Assembly: GCA_902800965.1 (NCBI GenBank) | Contig: CADCGK010000008.1 | Coordinates: 50,822 to 114,821, forward strand | From: an uncultured Bacteroidia bacterium | GTDB lineage: Bacteria; Bacteroidota; Bacteroidia; Bacteroidales; F082 | Direction of reading: 5' to 3' | Length of the DNA stretch: 64,000 nt | In this document: one piece after another, positions 41,132 to 51,700 of the stretch | How positions within the stretch are numbered: the first letter of the stretch is position 1 | How the letters are laid out: the number at the start of each line of letters is the position of its first letter | Position numbers and translations under genes: made by a program | Notes under the pieces: model-generated | Databases searched by the model: none | The model's input: the letters and a program-made list of their open reading frames with translations, nothing else | What the model was told of the DNA's origin: nothing

Positions 41132-41305
41132 CTCAAAATCCATCAAACTCAATCAAAATCTTTCCCTTCTTCAAATGGGCCATGTAGATTGCCAGGGAAG
41201 TTCGCAAGCACGTTAGTACGATAGTACGCTATCCCGCATAACGAAAGCCCTCATTACTCCGTACCAGTAATTCATATTAAACCGTTAATAGCCAATCCGC
41301 ATTCC

Positions 41306-41343
41306 AAATAATTGGCAATATCTGTCATTATTGCCAATTATTT
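41306..41343. terminator. Perfect 15-bp hairpin after the defence cluster
   Basis: AAATAATTGGCAATA pairs perfectly with TATTGCCAATTATTT across an 8-base loop. It lies 48 bases downstream of the last stop of the minus-strand cluster. It is A+T-rich and symmetric, so it could stop transcription from either side; an operator is also possible. Confidence 0.6.
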
Positions 41344-41391
41344 GAACCCGCATTGTTATAAAGTTTAGCATGGGAATGAGATACTATATGT

Positions 41392-44300
41392 TTAATCATA
41401 TATTGCTCTCTCATGTGCATTTTTCAGGAGTTCTTCTTCAATTTCCTTTTCCCAGTAGCCGATATCTTTTTTAAACCATTCTTTGGCTTCTAAACTGGTG
41501 AGTTTTGACACGAAATCTTTACAAATTGCAATCCTTTCTTTGAAAAGAGGAATGCCTGTTCCAGTCCAGCTATAAGAATGGAAACGACAGCTTATAGCAT
41601 CCCGAACTTCATCGCACCAGTAACCATTCAACAACCTCAACATTTCAGGACTTGCCTCCGCCCCTGTTGAGTAGTTAAACATCATTGCCAAAGCATAAGC
41701 CCTGTCATTTGCTGAGGCTTTTTCTAACCATACGAACCACTCGTCAATAGGGATTAGCATATACATGGGATCTTCCTCTCCTTTTTCTTGTGGAAATCTT
41801 GTACTCAATAAATCTATCCATGAATGACGTTCTCTCTTGTCTTCAAGAAGTTTAAAAAGTCTAGGCTTCAGAAGTTCAGGGTAACTTCTAAACACTTTCC
41901 TATATAACTGACCTAAATAATAATCACCTCTTGAATAATGGGTTTTATCAAAACTCTTTTCTTGCAAATCCTGAATATGTAGAGCCATCTCTTCATCACG
42001 ATGCTTAACTAAATAGTTATTCATGCTTTGCAGATACAGATAGTCATCCATCTGTATTTCTTGTAAGTCAACCAGCATCAAGCATCTTCTTGCTATTGCC
42101 TGATAGTCTGCGTCAAGCTCTATATCCCCAAACAACAGATTATGGCAATGTGTCAACACTAGCCCCGCACCCTCTGCTCCATAATCAAGCAAGCGTCCAG
42201 CTACATATTTCACATCATAATTATTCAACGTATGATAATTGAAATATCCAGAAAAATCTTTGATGCTTATTTCATCATTATCATGCAACCCAAACAATTG
42301 CGCAAGCTTATCCTCTCCCTCATTCTTTATTGCATACATTGCAGGCAATAGCCTTTTCTTCTCAGATTTAAGGGTAGCCTCATATATATGTTCCAAAAGG
42401 TCTTTATCATCAACATTCATCATGAAGTAAAGCAAAAGGTTTTCTCCATTCTTTGACACCTCTTGATATAAAACTTGATTAAGCAGAATGTCAAGAAGTT
42501 CTTGTTGCACACCGACCTCTTTAGCATATGAAGAAAGTGCGAAACCATACTCATTATAATAGAAGCACTCACCTTGGAGAATGCCAGAAATAATAATAGG
42601 GTCTTTATATATTTGTTGATCTATCAATTCTTGAGCTAAACGACCATATTCTTCATGAATTATCTTGATGTTATCCTGATAACTAGAATTGCGGCGACGC
42701 ATTATATCATTGCCCAAATGAAGCAACTTATATACATAATCTTCCTTTGTAAGCTTATTCTTCCAGTCCTTGATTTCATCTAACCTGTATTTTGGCCCCT
42801 TGCGTTCATTATAATCTATGAGAAAAGAAAGGGAGCTTCTCATTTCTTCCCAAACATAGTTCTTTTTTGGGGCAATTATTTCAAGTCCCCTAAACAAGAA
42901 ATCCGATTCTCCATGCGTATAGTAGCCATGAGCATTGTCTGCCAATGTTTTAGCTATATCATCAATATCTTGCTGCGTTTCTGCAAGTTCGAGAAGAATA
43001 TCCAAACAGGCATTGTAATATATTGACACTTCATGAAAAGTGGGTATATAATCCTTCAATTTTTTTGTACCTTGTTTTTCTGCACCGCCACTACGTTGAA
43101 AATGGCTCGTACCCAAAGCTCTATGAAGCGACTTCTTCACAAGCTTATGATACTTGCTATCTTTACCAAGTTCTTTAACCAGTTCTATTCTCGTCATCAA
43201 ATCAACCTCTGTTCCGGGTAGTAAAATTGGAAATCTGTCAACAAACAATCCTGTTGTATTATTAGCAAACTGGTCTTCAGTTTCCAATAAAGAGAAACGC
43301 GCTAATGTCAGCATGGCCCATCTGAAACTTCTTTTATCAAAAGCCAAATGATCCAACGCCCAAGCCAAGTTTCTACGGGCTGGTTCCAACGCCCTGATTT
43401 CTTCATCGTTTTTAGTTTCTATCATCCGATGAAGAGCAAAGGCACACGCTTCCGGGTTCACTTCCGAAAAAGCGAGGAAGAGGCGTGAACCCAATGAAGA
43501 AAGGACAACTTCCTCAGTTAGAAAAGGGCTTTTATCTGGATCTGTAAGGCCGTCGTTTAATTCCTTTGCCAAGGGGACTTCTGCTAGCAAAGTAATACGA
43601 CGAGACAGACTTTCTATAAGCATATTTCTTGTGCCTTTATCAGGACAAGAGCGAATCTGATTGATAAGATCTGAAATTGAATCTGTAGTTTGTTTATCAA
43701 ACCAAGATTTGCAGAGATAAATCGCCAAAGGTATCAACCTCATCAACACAAGATTCCCCTGACGTTCCAATATCTCAACTTTTTGATATTGCCCATGTAT
43801 CTCCTTGAAAAGTTGCAAGTTTTCATCTTCTGTGCCACGGATATTTGTTATTATCTTGTTATTTGCAATAAACCTTCCTTGCTTTTCTTGCGAGCCATAA
43901 AGCCCGATAAACTTAAATATCGAGAAAGCTGTTAATACCTTCAATTTATCCGCATCTATAACTTTATTTGCATCTACACCAAGCATTCTGTTGAAAACAT
44001 CACCTTTACTGACATTGGCAATAGATATTCCTTTTAAATAGTTTTCTATCATGATAGTAGCCATCAATGGGAATCCTCCCGCCAAACTGATAATAGCTTC
44101 TTTAACTTCCTTAGGCATGCCTTTTACCTGCTCTACCATATCCTCAACAACACCGCTAAAATCTTCAACTTTGAGAGGTATACTTTCGATACCTGAATCA
44201 GTTCTTTCACTTGGGTCGTAATGAATGGTGATTTGCTGACAATTATAGCCATACTCATCGATGGTTTCGTTTATTTGCCCGCAAAGTAATTGATTGCAAT

Positions 44301-45159
44301 TATCTAAGATAATCGTTTGTTTCCTATTGCCCCTATGGGTCATTAGACGCTCAATAGCTCCGATTACATCTTTATTTGATTGTTCTCTACAGTCACAGTA
44401 GTACACATCATTGTCCTTTCCGCGAAATGATTCACCAATCATTCTTGTCTTTCCAAGGCCTGGCAAACCAAGCAGACGGAAAGATCGCCCATCTTCTACC
44501 ATTTTCAACACCTTGGTAAAAGCTTCGGTTTTCTTGAAAGGTGTACTATATAATTTCTTTGTGTATTCATTCCTCATGGGAGCCAGTGGAGAAAAGCGAA
44601 CTTTCTGATTATCAAGGAAGGCTTTCGTGCTGTCTTTTATTCTTGCTTTAATAGCTTTTTTCAGGCCTTCAACAATCAATTTTCGCGCATCAGCATCACC
44701 AAAATCATCACAAAAGAATGGAATTGGAAAATGTTCCTGGCGCAAATCAAAAGGCATTTCAAGATTTGTTTTCAGATCTCCGTAGGCCGTATTGTAAACT
44801 TTAAAAACTTGCTGTAGCCCCAACTCATTTTCCAGTTTTCCATTTTCATAAACCGCATTGGTATTTGGCGAACATTTCTCTTTATTCCATTCGTTAGTCG
44901 TGGAGTTTTTCTGAGGAACAACTCCATTATGCGTAAAATCAACGATGGCAATGTCAGCTCGCGTTTTGATTATCTTATCTATAATGTTATCAATATGTTC
45001 TGAGCCAATCACATCACCGCCGCCACGCTCTACCGTGTAAAAGAATTCTTTCTGCTCCTTGTTCAATTCATTGACGGCATTATCAAGAGCCTTAGTAATA
45101 ATCTTGTCGCAATTATTTCGGTATTTGCTTTGCCAACTATAGAAAATGCATATATCCAT
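41392..45159 (-). CDS. TIR-like/STAND NTPase (Avs-like), candidate defence protein
   Basis: A 1255-residue three-part protein. Residues 1-165 form the TIR-like domain of the 'FYSWQS' type (CIFYSWQSKYRNN, ADIAIVDFT, NTNAVYENGKLENELG with the probable catalytic Glu 112, and MPFDLRQEHFPIPF). Residues about 215-450 form a STAND P-loop ATPase: Walker A GLPGLGKT (231-238), Walker B TIILDNCNQ (Asp 286). The remaining 800 residues are helical repeats likely to sense a ligand. The plan effector-STAND-sensor is that of Avs antiviral proteins, where phage protein binding triggers the effector; TIR domains usually degrade NAD. It is the last gene of an A+T-rich cluster, 45 bases after the PIN-like gene. 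The role is inferred from architecture. Confidence 0.78.
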   Translation of the reverse strand: MDICIFYSWQSKYRNNCDKIITKALDNAVNELNKEQKEFFYTVERGGGDVIGSEHIDNIIDKIIKTRADIAIVDFTHNGVVPQKNSTTNEWNKEKCSPNTNAVYENGKLENELGLQQVFKVYNTAYGDLKTNLEMPFDLRQEHFPIPFFCDDFGDADARKLIVEGLKKAIKARIKDSTKAFLDNQKVRFSPLAPMRNEYTKKLYSTPFKKTEAFTKVLKMVEDGRSFRLLGLPGLGKTRMIGESFRGKDNDVYYCDCREQSNKDVIGAIERLMTHRGNRKQTIILDNCNQLLCGQINETIDEYGYNCQQITIHYDPSERTDSGIESIPLKVEDFSGVVEDMVEQVKGMPKEVKEAIISLAGGFPLMATIMIENYLKGISIANVSKGDVFNRMLGVDANKVIDADKLKVLTAFSIFKFIGLYGSQEKQGRFIANNKIITNIRGTEDENLQLFKEIHGQYQKVEILERQGNLVLMRLIPLAIYLCKSWFDKQTTDSISDLINQIRSCPDKGTRNMLIESLSRRITLLAEVPLAKELNDGLTDPDKSPFLTEEVVLSSLGSRLFLAFSEVNPEACAFALHRMIETKNDEEIRALEPARRNLAWALDHLAFDKRSFRWAMLTLARFSLLETEDQFANNTTGLFVDRFPILLPGTEVDLMTRIELVKELGKDSKYHKLVKKSLHRALGTSHFQRSGGAEKQGTKKLKDYIPTFHEVSIYYNACLDILLELAETQQDIDDIAKTLADNAHGYYTHGESDFLFRGLEIIAPKKNYVWEEMRSSLSFLIDYNERKGPKYRLDEIKDWKNKLTKEDYVYKLLHLGNDIMRRRNSSYQDNIKIIHEEYGRLAQELIDQQIYKDPIIISGILQGECFYYNEYGFALSSYAKEVGVQQELLDILLNQVLYQEVSKNGENLLLYFMMNVDDKDLLEHIYEATLKSEKKRLLPAMYAIKNEGEDKLAQLFGLHDNDEISIKDFSGYFNYHTLNNYDVKYVAGRLLDYGAEGAGLVLTHCHNLLFGDIELDADYQAIARRCLMLVDLQEIQMDDYLYLQSMNNYLVKHRDEEMALHIQDLQEKSFDKTHYSRGDYYLGQLYRKVFRSYPELLKPRLFKLLEDKRERHSWIDLLSTRFPQEKGEEDPMYMLIPIDEWFVWLEKASANDRAYALAMMFNYSTGAEASPEMLRLLNGYWCDEVRDAISCRFHSYSWTGTGIPLFKERIAICKDFVSKLTSLEAKEWFKKDIGYWEKEIEEELLKNAHERAIYD

Positions 45160-45204
45160 ATCTTTTAGAACATTATCGCAGAATTGCGCCCTTCAAATTT
45201 TCCT

Positions 45205-47460
45205 TTATAATATGATTTCTTTGTCATCTTTGCTGACATACAGTTTCACTTTCTCACACACCGTTTTGGCTATCGATACGCGTATACCTTTCTTATAATC
45301 TTCAAAAGCTTTATTGAATAGTGGTATGATAATTCCATTATTCTCACTATCATTAAGATAGTCTTTAAGGTTTTGAGTGGAACAATTATGTTTTGGCAAT
45401 TCTGAAATAATTGAAATAAAAATGTTTTCTAATGCCGTCTTGTCACCACTAATAGTCTTATCTTCTCCCCCTTCCATGCTCGCTTTTTGCATTTTTAGAA
45501 CCTCTAATACTAGTGCTGAGTTGGATTTGCCAAACGATGCAAAATATGGATTCAGCACATTGTCATATAAGCTGCGGATCTTGTCTTTCACATTAAATGT
45601 ACTATTGGCATACGCAAACACTTCATTGCTCACGCTGTCTTTACTTATCCGGAAGCTCCTAAACGCTAATTTTTCAGCTAATTCACCTGGTTTGTATATA
45701 TTATAACTTCTTCCCGCAATTTCCATTAACTCCTTTGCTTTGTTTCGAGGTTGGTACAATGTGTTATCCCAACTTACCAGATAGTATTCACATCCATGTT
45801 CTTCTGATGATTTCGCTTTATCAGTGATATGAAGCGCTTGACGGACATCTGCATTTATGGCCAACTCGGACTTGTCTTTTTCTTTATCCTGAAGATACCA
45901 TACATAATCCATTTTCACCTCATCAAATACACCATGATTAACATCCACTTTATCCAAAGCAGAGCATCCAAGTCTATTTAAGAAGAACCTTAAATAGCCC
46001 ATATTCTTTGAGAAAAACCCTACGGCTTCTGGATTAATTTCGCTAAACCCCAATTCCCTAACAAAATCATCGAAAGTGAATTCTTCTGTCTCATCGATAT
46101 AGAATCTCTTTCTCTTTTTCACTTCCTGATAATAGTTATAAAACACGTTTGCTGTCTCGATTGGTATTGGCAAATTTTCAAATTGATTAAACCAATTAAA
46201 CTGAAGTGCTTTTTTCAACTCCCCTATCGTTTCTTGCACATAATCGTGAGGTACTATAAAATGACAATCTTTTTGTTCTTCACAATACCCAAACAAATCG
46301 TTGGCACTTATAAATTCCGGGTCATCCCATTCCACTTCATAATCATCTTGAAAAGTACTTTTTGAACAAATGAAGTATGCTACAACAGGTGTATCAAGAT
46401 AAATAATGTTTTCTTTTTGACTTATATATCCTTCGTAACGATCAGAACGGAAAAGTTCAAGGAAAGAATTTATCAAACCATACTGATCCATATAATCGTT
46501 GTTAGTACATAGAATTTGTAATTCTTCTAACAGATTCTTCTTGTTTTCGTCACTGATTCCTTTAAGCAATTCATCCCAATTACTACTTTTTGTCCCTGTT
46601 TTTTTCTCCGCTACTTCACTTTCGTCTTCTTCTTTCGAAAACAATGTGTATTTTGCAAGGTACTCAGCTTTTAACTTTTCAAAAAACGGAGATACATCTT
46701 GAAAACCATACTTGCCAGTAATTTGTCCAAGGCCTTCCTTGAATCTTGCCTCCTCAGACCTTGCCTCTTTTATAGCTGCCTCAAGACTACGTTGTTCATC
46801 TTCTGTTAAAAAGAACACACCTCCTTTTTTTAAAGGCGTGATTCGGCCCTTTTTTCTTAAACTACGCAATGCTATTTTTATATCCGGTTGACTACGATTG
46901 TATTTATTCTCACAAATATCACATAAATCATTTTCGGTTATTGGTTGATGTTGATAAACCTCCATTAAAAGAAGCGAATAAAAGAAACTATTCTTGATAT
47001 CAGACGAATCATTACTCATCGCCAAATAATCATAAAACGCAGGATCCACTTCTGTTTCAGTGGTTTCTTCTTGAACAAACTCTAAAAGACTACTAAACTG
47101 GTCGGTATTCTCCATTTTTAATCTATCAAAAAAAGAAACCGACAATCCTTGTTGTCTCAATGGAAGATCTAACTCCTCACCTTTTTTTTCCGTTATGATA
47201 CTTATTGTGTAAAAGTCAATATTATCCGAAAGGGACACATCTGCCAAAACCATCTTCCCCACATCATTAACCAACGCTTCCAACCTGCTCTGGAACAGAT
47301 CAATGGACAACACGACGACCAACTTGTCTCTCCGTCCTGCCTTAAATCGGTAAATATACTTCTTTTCCGTTTCTCCTACATACTCTGAATGCCGCACTTC
47401 TTTTTCATAGCATATAACTGCATCAAGTAGCTCCATCTGTGTAATATTATTGCGTATCAT
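45205..47460 (-). CDS. PIN-like nuclease protein with winged helix (751 aa), unknown family
   Basis: I do not recognise a named family. Residues about 160-225 look like a winged-helix domain (IKIALRSLRKKGRITPLKKG with a wing GGVFFLT). Residues about 350-600 have the layout of a PIN nuclease: IIYLDTPVVAYFIC (Asp 356), PHDYVQETIGEL (Glu 410 or 414), INADVRQALHI (Asp 538) and YYLVSWDNTLYQP (Asp 565), each at the end of a strand. If real, it would cut RNA with a metal ion. It begins 3 bases after the stop of the DUF2971 gene and is followed by the TIR/STAND gene, which ties the three together. The PIN call rests on spacing and motif shape and needs a profile search. Confidence 0.55.
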   Translation of the reverse strand: MIRNNITQMELLDAVICYEKEVRHSEYVGETEKKYIYRFKAGRRDKLVVVLSIDLFQSRLEALVNDVGKMVLADVSLSDNIDFYTISIITEKKGEELDLPLRQQGLSVSFFDRLKMENTDQFSSLLEFVQEETTETEVDPAFYDYLAMSNDSSDIKNSFFYSLLLMEVYQHQPITENDLCDICENKYNRSQPDIKIALRSLRKKGRITPLKKGGVFFLTEDEQRSLEAAIKEARSEEARFKEGLGQITGKYGFQDVSPFFEKLKAEYLAKYTLFSKEEDESEVAEKKTGTKSSNWDELLKGISDENKKNLLEELQILCTNNDYMDQYGLINSFLELFRSDRYEGYISQKENIIYLDTPVVAYFICSKSTFQDDYEVEWDDPEFISANDLFGYCEEQKDCHFIVPHDYVQETIGELKKALQFNWFNQFENLPIPIETANVFYNYYQEVKKRKRFYIDETEEFTFDDFVRELGFSEINPEAVGFFSKNMGYLRFFLNRLGCSALDKVDVNHGVFDEVKMDYVWYLQDKEKDKSELAINADVRQALHITDKAKSSEEHGCEYYLVSWDNTLYQPRNKAKELMEIAGRSYNIYKPGELAEKLAFRSFRISKDSVSNEVFAYANSTFNVKDKIRSLYDNVLNPYFASFGKSNSALVLEVLKMQKASMEGGEDKTISGDKTALENIFISIISELPKHNCSTQNLKDYLNDSENNGIIIPLFNKAFEDYKKGIRVSIAKTVCEKVKLYVSKDDKEIIL

Positions 47461-47463
47461 AAT

Positions 47464-48543
47464 TTATCCTATTAAAGTTTTCTTGAATCTTGTCAATTTT
47501 CCTTCGTCAACAGACATCTGATAAAGAGGAATGTTTTTATCTCCTATTGCCTTCTCCATTAAACGACGGTTTTCATCCGAACACTTAACACCAAGATAGA
47601 TGGCCTTGGCCATACCTTTACATTCAATAACCGGAAATTCTTTATCCTCGCCACTACAATCGTAGGATATTAGTCTCATTTCATTTTCATATTTCCAGAA
47701 ATCGCTTTTCTCAAGAAGTGCCATTCTAATAGATGGTTCATCGCTAATATTGATAGTTTCCGAATATTTAATCTTGTCTACCAGCATTATTTTATCTCTT
47801 TTAACGTGTTTAGTAATGTCAAAAATGTCACTATCAAATAAGTATTTTACACAGAAACCCTTATGGCTATCTGCATAATGCGACCACATCAAGACATTTA
47901 TATCCTCTATCGGTACTTCATGCCCAAGTTCACTATTTCCAGCAATCAGACATCGTATCTTGATGTGTTCAGATACTTTTTTCATCAGTAACCTATAACG
48001 TAGTTGCCATTCATCTGCATGTTCTTTTTTGACTTCTTCATTCAACCAATAAACTAAAATTGTATCCAATGGGTCATTAAATTCTCTAGGATGAGCCAAA
48101 CTAATAGTCTCGTTTTCAATATCTTCAAGAGAATATTTAGAAAAACCTCTAAAACTATAGTACGGCATCTTTTCATTAATTGCCTGGAAGTGAACTTGTG
48201 CTATAGCATTATAGAGATACCGTTCCATCTTCTTGTGTGCTTCTCTCTGGTCATTCTCTTGTATAAAGAAAAGGCATGATGTCTTGAGCAATTCAGACTT
48301 TTCGTCAAAAAGTTGAGGATAAACCCTATCTAACTCATCGTATGCCTTATCAATGAGTTTAAGTGCTTCCTTTTTCCCTTCGATATGCTCTACCTCCTTG
48401 ACGGCACGCATTATCACCTTCCCCCAAAGATTTCCAGATATGCCATCTGGAAAAGATATAGAATTTACCTTTATGGTGTCAATTTCATCTGCAGCTAACG
48501 TATGTAAAGGTTTTGCCAAAATATTATTAAATACGCTTTCCAT
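47464..48543 (-). CDS. DUF2971 protein
   Basis: A 359-residue protein. The middle and end match DUF2971: YYSFRGFSKYSLEDIENETISL, LAHPREFNDPLD, and LMWSHYADSHKGFCVKYLF, the family's conserved core. The first 120 residues are helical and family-specific (DELDRVYPQLFDEKSELLKT). DUF2971 has no established biochemical role but is often found in phage-defence islands. It leads a three-gene run (DUF2971, PIN-like, TIR/STAND) with a stop-to-start gap of 3 bases to the PIN-like gene. A -7 box lies in the 162-base gap upstream. Confidence 0.85.
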   Translation of the reverse strand: MESVFNNILAKPLHTLAADEIDTIKVNSISFPDGISGNLWGKVIMRAVKEVEHIEGKKEALKLIDKAYDELDRVYPQLFDEKSELLKTSCLFFIQENDQREAHKKMERYLYNAIAQVHFQAINEKMPYYSFRGFSKYSLEDIENETISLAHPREFNDPLDTILVYWLNEEVKKEHADEWQLRYRLLMKKVSEHIKIRCLIAGNSELGHEVPIEDINVLMWSHYADSHKGFCVKYLFDSDIFDITKHVKRDKIMLVDKIKYSETINISDEPSIRMALLEKSDFWKYENEMRLISYDCSGEDKEFPVIECKGMAKAIYLGVKCSDENRRLMEKAIGDKNIPLYQMSVDEGKLTRFKKTLIG

Positions 48544-48673
48544 ATTTATTTGAAAGATTTATTCCATCTAATCATCGAATCATTGTAACAATCATCAGTA
48601 ATTACTAAATGTACTAAAGTTTAAGTCACAGATATATAATATTTAATTGTTTTACGCATAAGAGTTAACACGG

Positions 48674-48681
48674 CAAATATA
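48674..48681 (-). promoter_or_regulatory. -7 box TATATTTG upstream of DUF2971 gene
   Basis: Minus-strand match in the 162-base gap between the HD/Hsp90-like gene and the DUF2971 gene, about 130 bases before its start. It would allow the last three genes to be expressed on their own. No convincing -33 element. Confidence 0.4.
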
Positions 48682-48705
48682 CAAATTGTTTTTCATCAGT
48701 TTCAC

Positions 48706-51700
48706 CTACTTGCTCATTATCGTCCCATCAAGGAATTTAAAAGTCCATTCTTTATATGTTTTCCAAAAATCGTCACTTAAGGCAGATACCATTTCATTGC
48801 GTGAAACTTTGCCTGGCTTTACGACGACATTTTCTGTTTTCATGTTTGTTATCAAAACAGTCCAGCCTTCAATAACACCTTTGTAATAATCAGGTTCTGT
48901 ATCCTTACAATTGAGCAACAGCTCCATATCCTTATTTGTTAACGAGGCTGGGGCTATATATGCTAAAATAGGAACAACCTCTTTTGTGTTCCAGAAGTTT
49001 GGAGCAAAATCCATACATTGAAAATCTTTCTTCAACGTTTGGAATTCATGAACATAGTGGTCAGGCTCATTAAAAAAATCGCTTTTTGCCCCATACAGTC
49101 CAACAGAAGGATTTACCAAACGAGAATCTTGAAAGAACAACTCATTGTAGCAATTCACAATAGCATGAACAAACACAGCTCTGCTATTCTGAGTTTTCTT
49201 ATCGGAAAGCCATAGTCCATTTATTAATCTAGTAGGGACTATGGGATATAAATTTGACACAATATCATATTCCTCAAACACAGAGCTCTCTTCTGCCGGA
49301 ACAAGATACCTCATAAAATTCGTATCACTATTAAACTCAGGAATTATTTCGTTACAATCCTTCTTGATAATAGTGATTTGTTTATCATCAATAACCTTAA
49401 TCTCTTTTGAATTTAAGAACAATGCCATCATAACGGTTTTGCCAAAAAGGTCCAAAGCACTATGATCATAGTTCATTAAGGTTATTTCATTTGATGACAA
49501 CAAATCTCTTATGGTTATTTCTTGTCCTACTATTGCGGTTATCGAAGGCCAAATAAAATCTCCCAATTCTGTTTCTGCCATTTTGTTGACAAATAGTATT
49601 TGAGCACATCCTAACCTATTAAAAACATACTTCCAAATTAGATTTTGGGTCTTATAATCATTCTCTAATTTGTATTTTTTGATGTGATCTCGCGCTATTT
49701 TCACAGTTTCATAAGTTTCCTGAATGGTAATATCCCTATAATCTGCATTATAATCCTGCGGATATGATATAATCTCTCGGCGATCAACACTTAAAGCAGG
49801 GCGGTGTTCCCCAATATAATTCAAACATCCCATTTTTTTAAGTCTACCAAGATATACATCGTCATTAGTATATTTGTCTTCAATAGAGATGCCATCAACC
49901 GAAACCTCGGAACCGTGCGCATATAGGGAACGGAACAAAAACGTATCGTCTTCAAAACTTGGCATGCCAGGAAGTGGCATTGTAACATATGTGTTGAACT
50001 CAATGTTTTCCGTTTGAAGATGGATGGGGTACTGAATAAGATACTTTTGAACATCTGTCAAAGAACCGCGGTATCGCTTTAGATAAAGGCTAGCAATAAT
50101 ATTATCTATATATGGTTTATCTTCAGTTTCCAGCCCTAAATCACCAATATCTATTGAAAATGGTTTGTTTCTAATTTGTTGGATGGAATTGTCGGTAAAA
50201 CGCACAGACAATTCAATGTTTTGAGGAACACGGTTTACAAAAGTATTCAGCAAATTGTACAAATTGTGTCCCCAATACTTATAGATATAATCATATTGAG
50301 AATAGCTTTTAAAATCATTGATATTGTTATCGAGTAGTGCTAACCCTAGTTTTTTTATAGTATTATTATTCAGTTCTAACGCATTGTTCGGTTTGAGAAG
50401 AACTTTTACAATAGTACCACTATCAGGCAATGATTCTTCGTCTTCTTTAGTTGTTTTTCTATAATAAAAGTGCTCTTGAGCACCTTCGATACAACAACAT
50501 ATACACTTATTTGTTTCATAGGAACGTGTAATTATTTCTATTTTTGTTCCGATGATGAAACACGACAAAATTCCTATGCCAAACTGAGATACTGGGGAGA
50601 AGGAGCATCCCCATTGAGATCTCTTTCGGTAGAAATCTGCTGACTTATAAAATGAATTCCCAATTTTAAGCAAATAATTCTCGATTATATACTCACTCAT
50701 TCCCAAGCCATTATCCTTACAATATAGTATCTTATCATTTTTATCGGATTTTATTCCGTACTCAATTTGTCCTTTTATGACTTGGCTTTTGGTTTTTGCT
50801 ATATCAATTCGGCATCGGCAAGCATCAAGGGCATTTTGATAAAGTTCCCTAATACAGGAATAGGGGTTCTTGTATAGGTTGACTCCCATCAGCAAATCTA
50901 TGATTTTACTTTGGCTCAATGAGAATTTCTGCCCTATTACTGGAGTGAAAACTCTTTTATCATAGTCAACATTGTTTCGATCAACTTCATGGATTTCAAT
51001 CCTGTATTTATTCTCCCAGTTCTTTTTTAATAAATCGTAATTCTTTATTTCATTATCGACCCAATCTAAATAATCTTGAAGGTGATAATAATCATTTGGT
51101 GTTTGGCAGGTGGCCATATAAGAGATAACACCGTCATTTATAGTATAGTTCAAGCCAATCTTAGTTTGCCATTCCTGTTTACTATAACTTGATTTAAAAT
51201 TCATGGCAACCTGCAGTACCATTGGAGCACGATCCGAACTATAATGAATGATGTCCCCAAGTCTTAGCATCTCTGCAACAAATTGGAGATTAACAGTTTC
51301 ATCTCCAACATATTTTACGCAAGTCCTTCGTTTGCGAACTTCATCAACCTCCTCACCATGACAAAAACACACATCTGCCAAGTCTGAAACAAGTCTTGTC
51401 GACCACTGATCTCCCAAAACAGAAATAAACTTTTTCTCTAAATTCATAATATATTCCGCAGACTTTTGCGGATGACAAATGCGTATAAAGTTTGTTCTAA
51501 TAGAGTCATTTAAATCTTTAAAAACAGAATCGTCTTTGCTTTCTTCTATTTGATCAATAAAACCGTTTCGATATTCTTGGTACTCAACGAACAATTCGGC
51601 TAAATCGCTAACAAGTTTTTCCTCGGTATTAGGTGAGAAAGGCCAATTACAAACGCGTTCAAAGGTTCCATATATATTCGAATTCTTTTTGGAAATTAAA

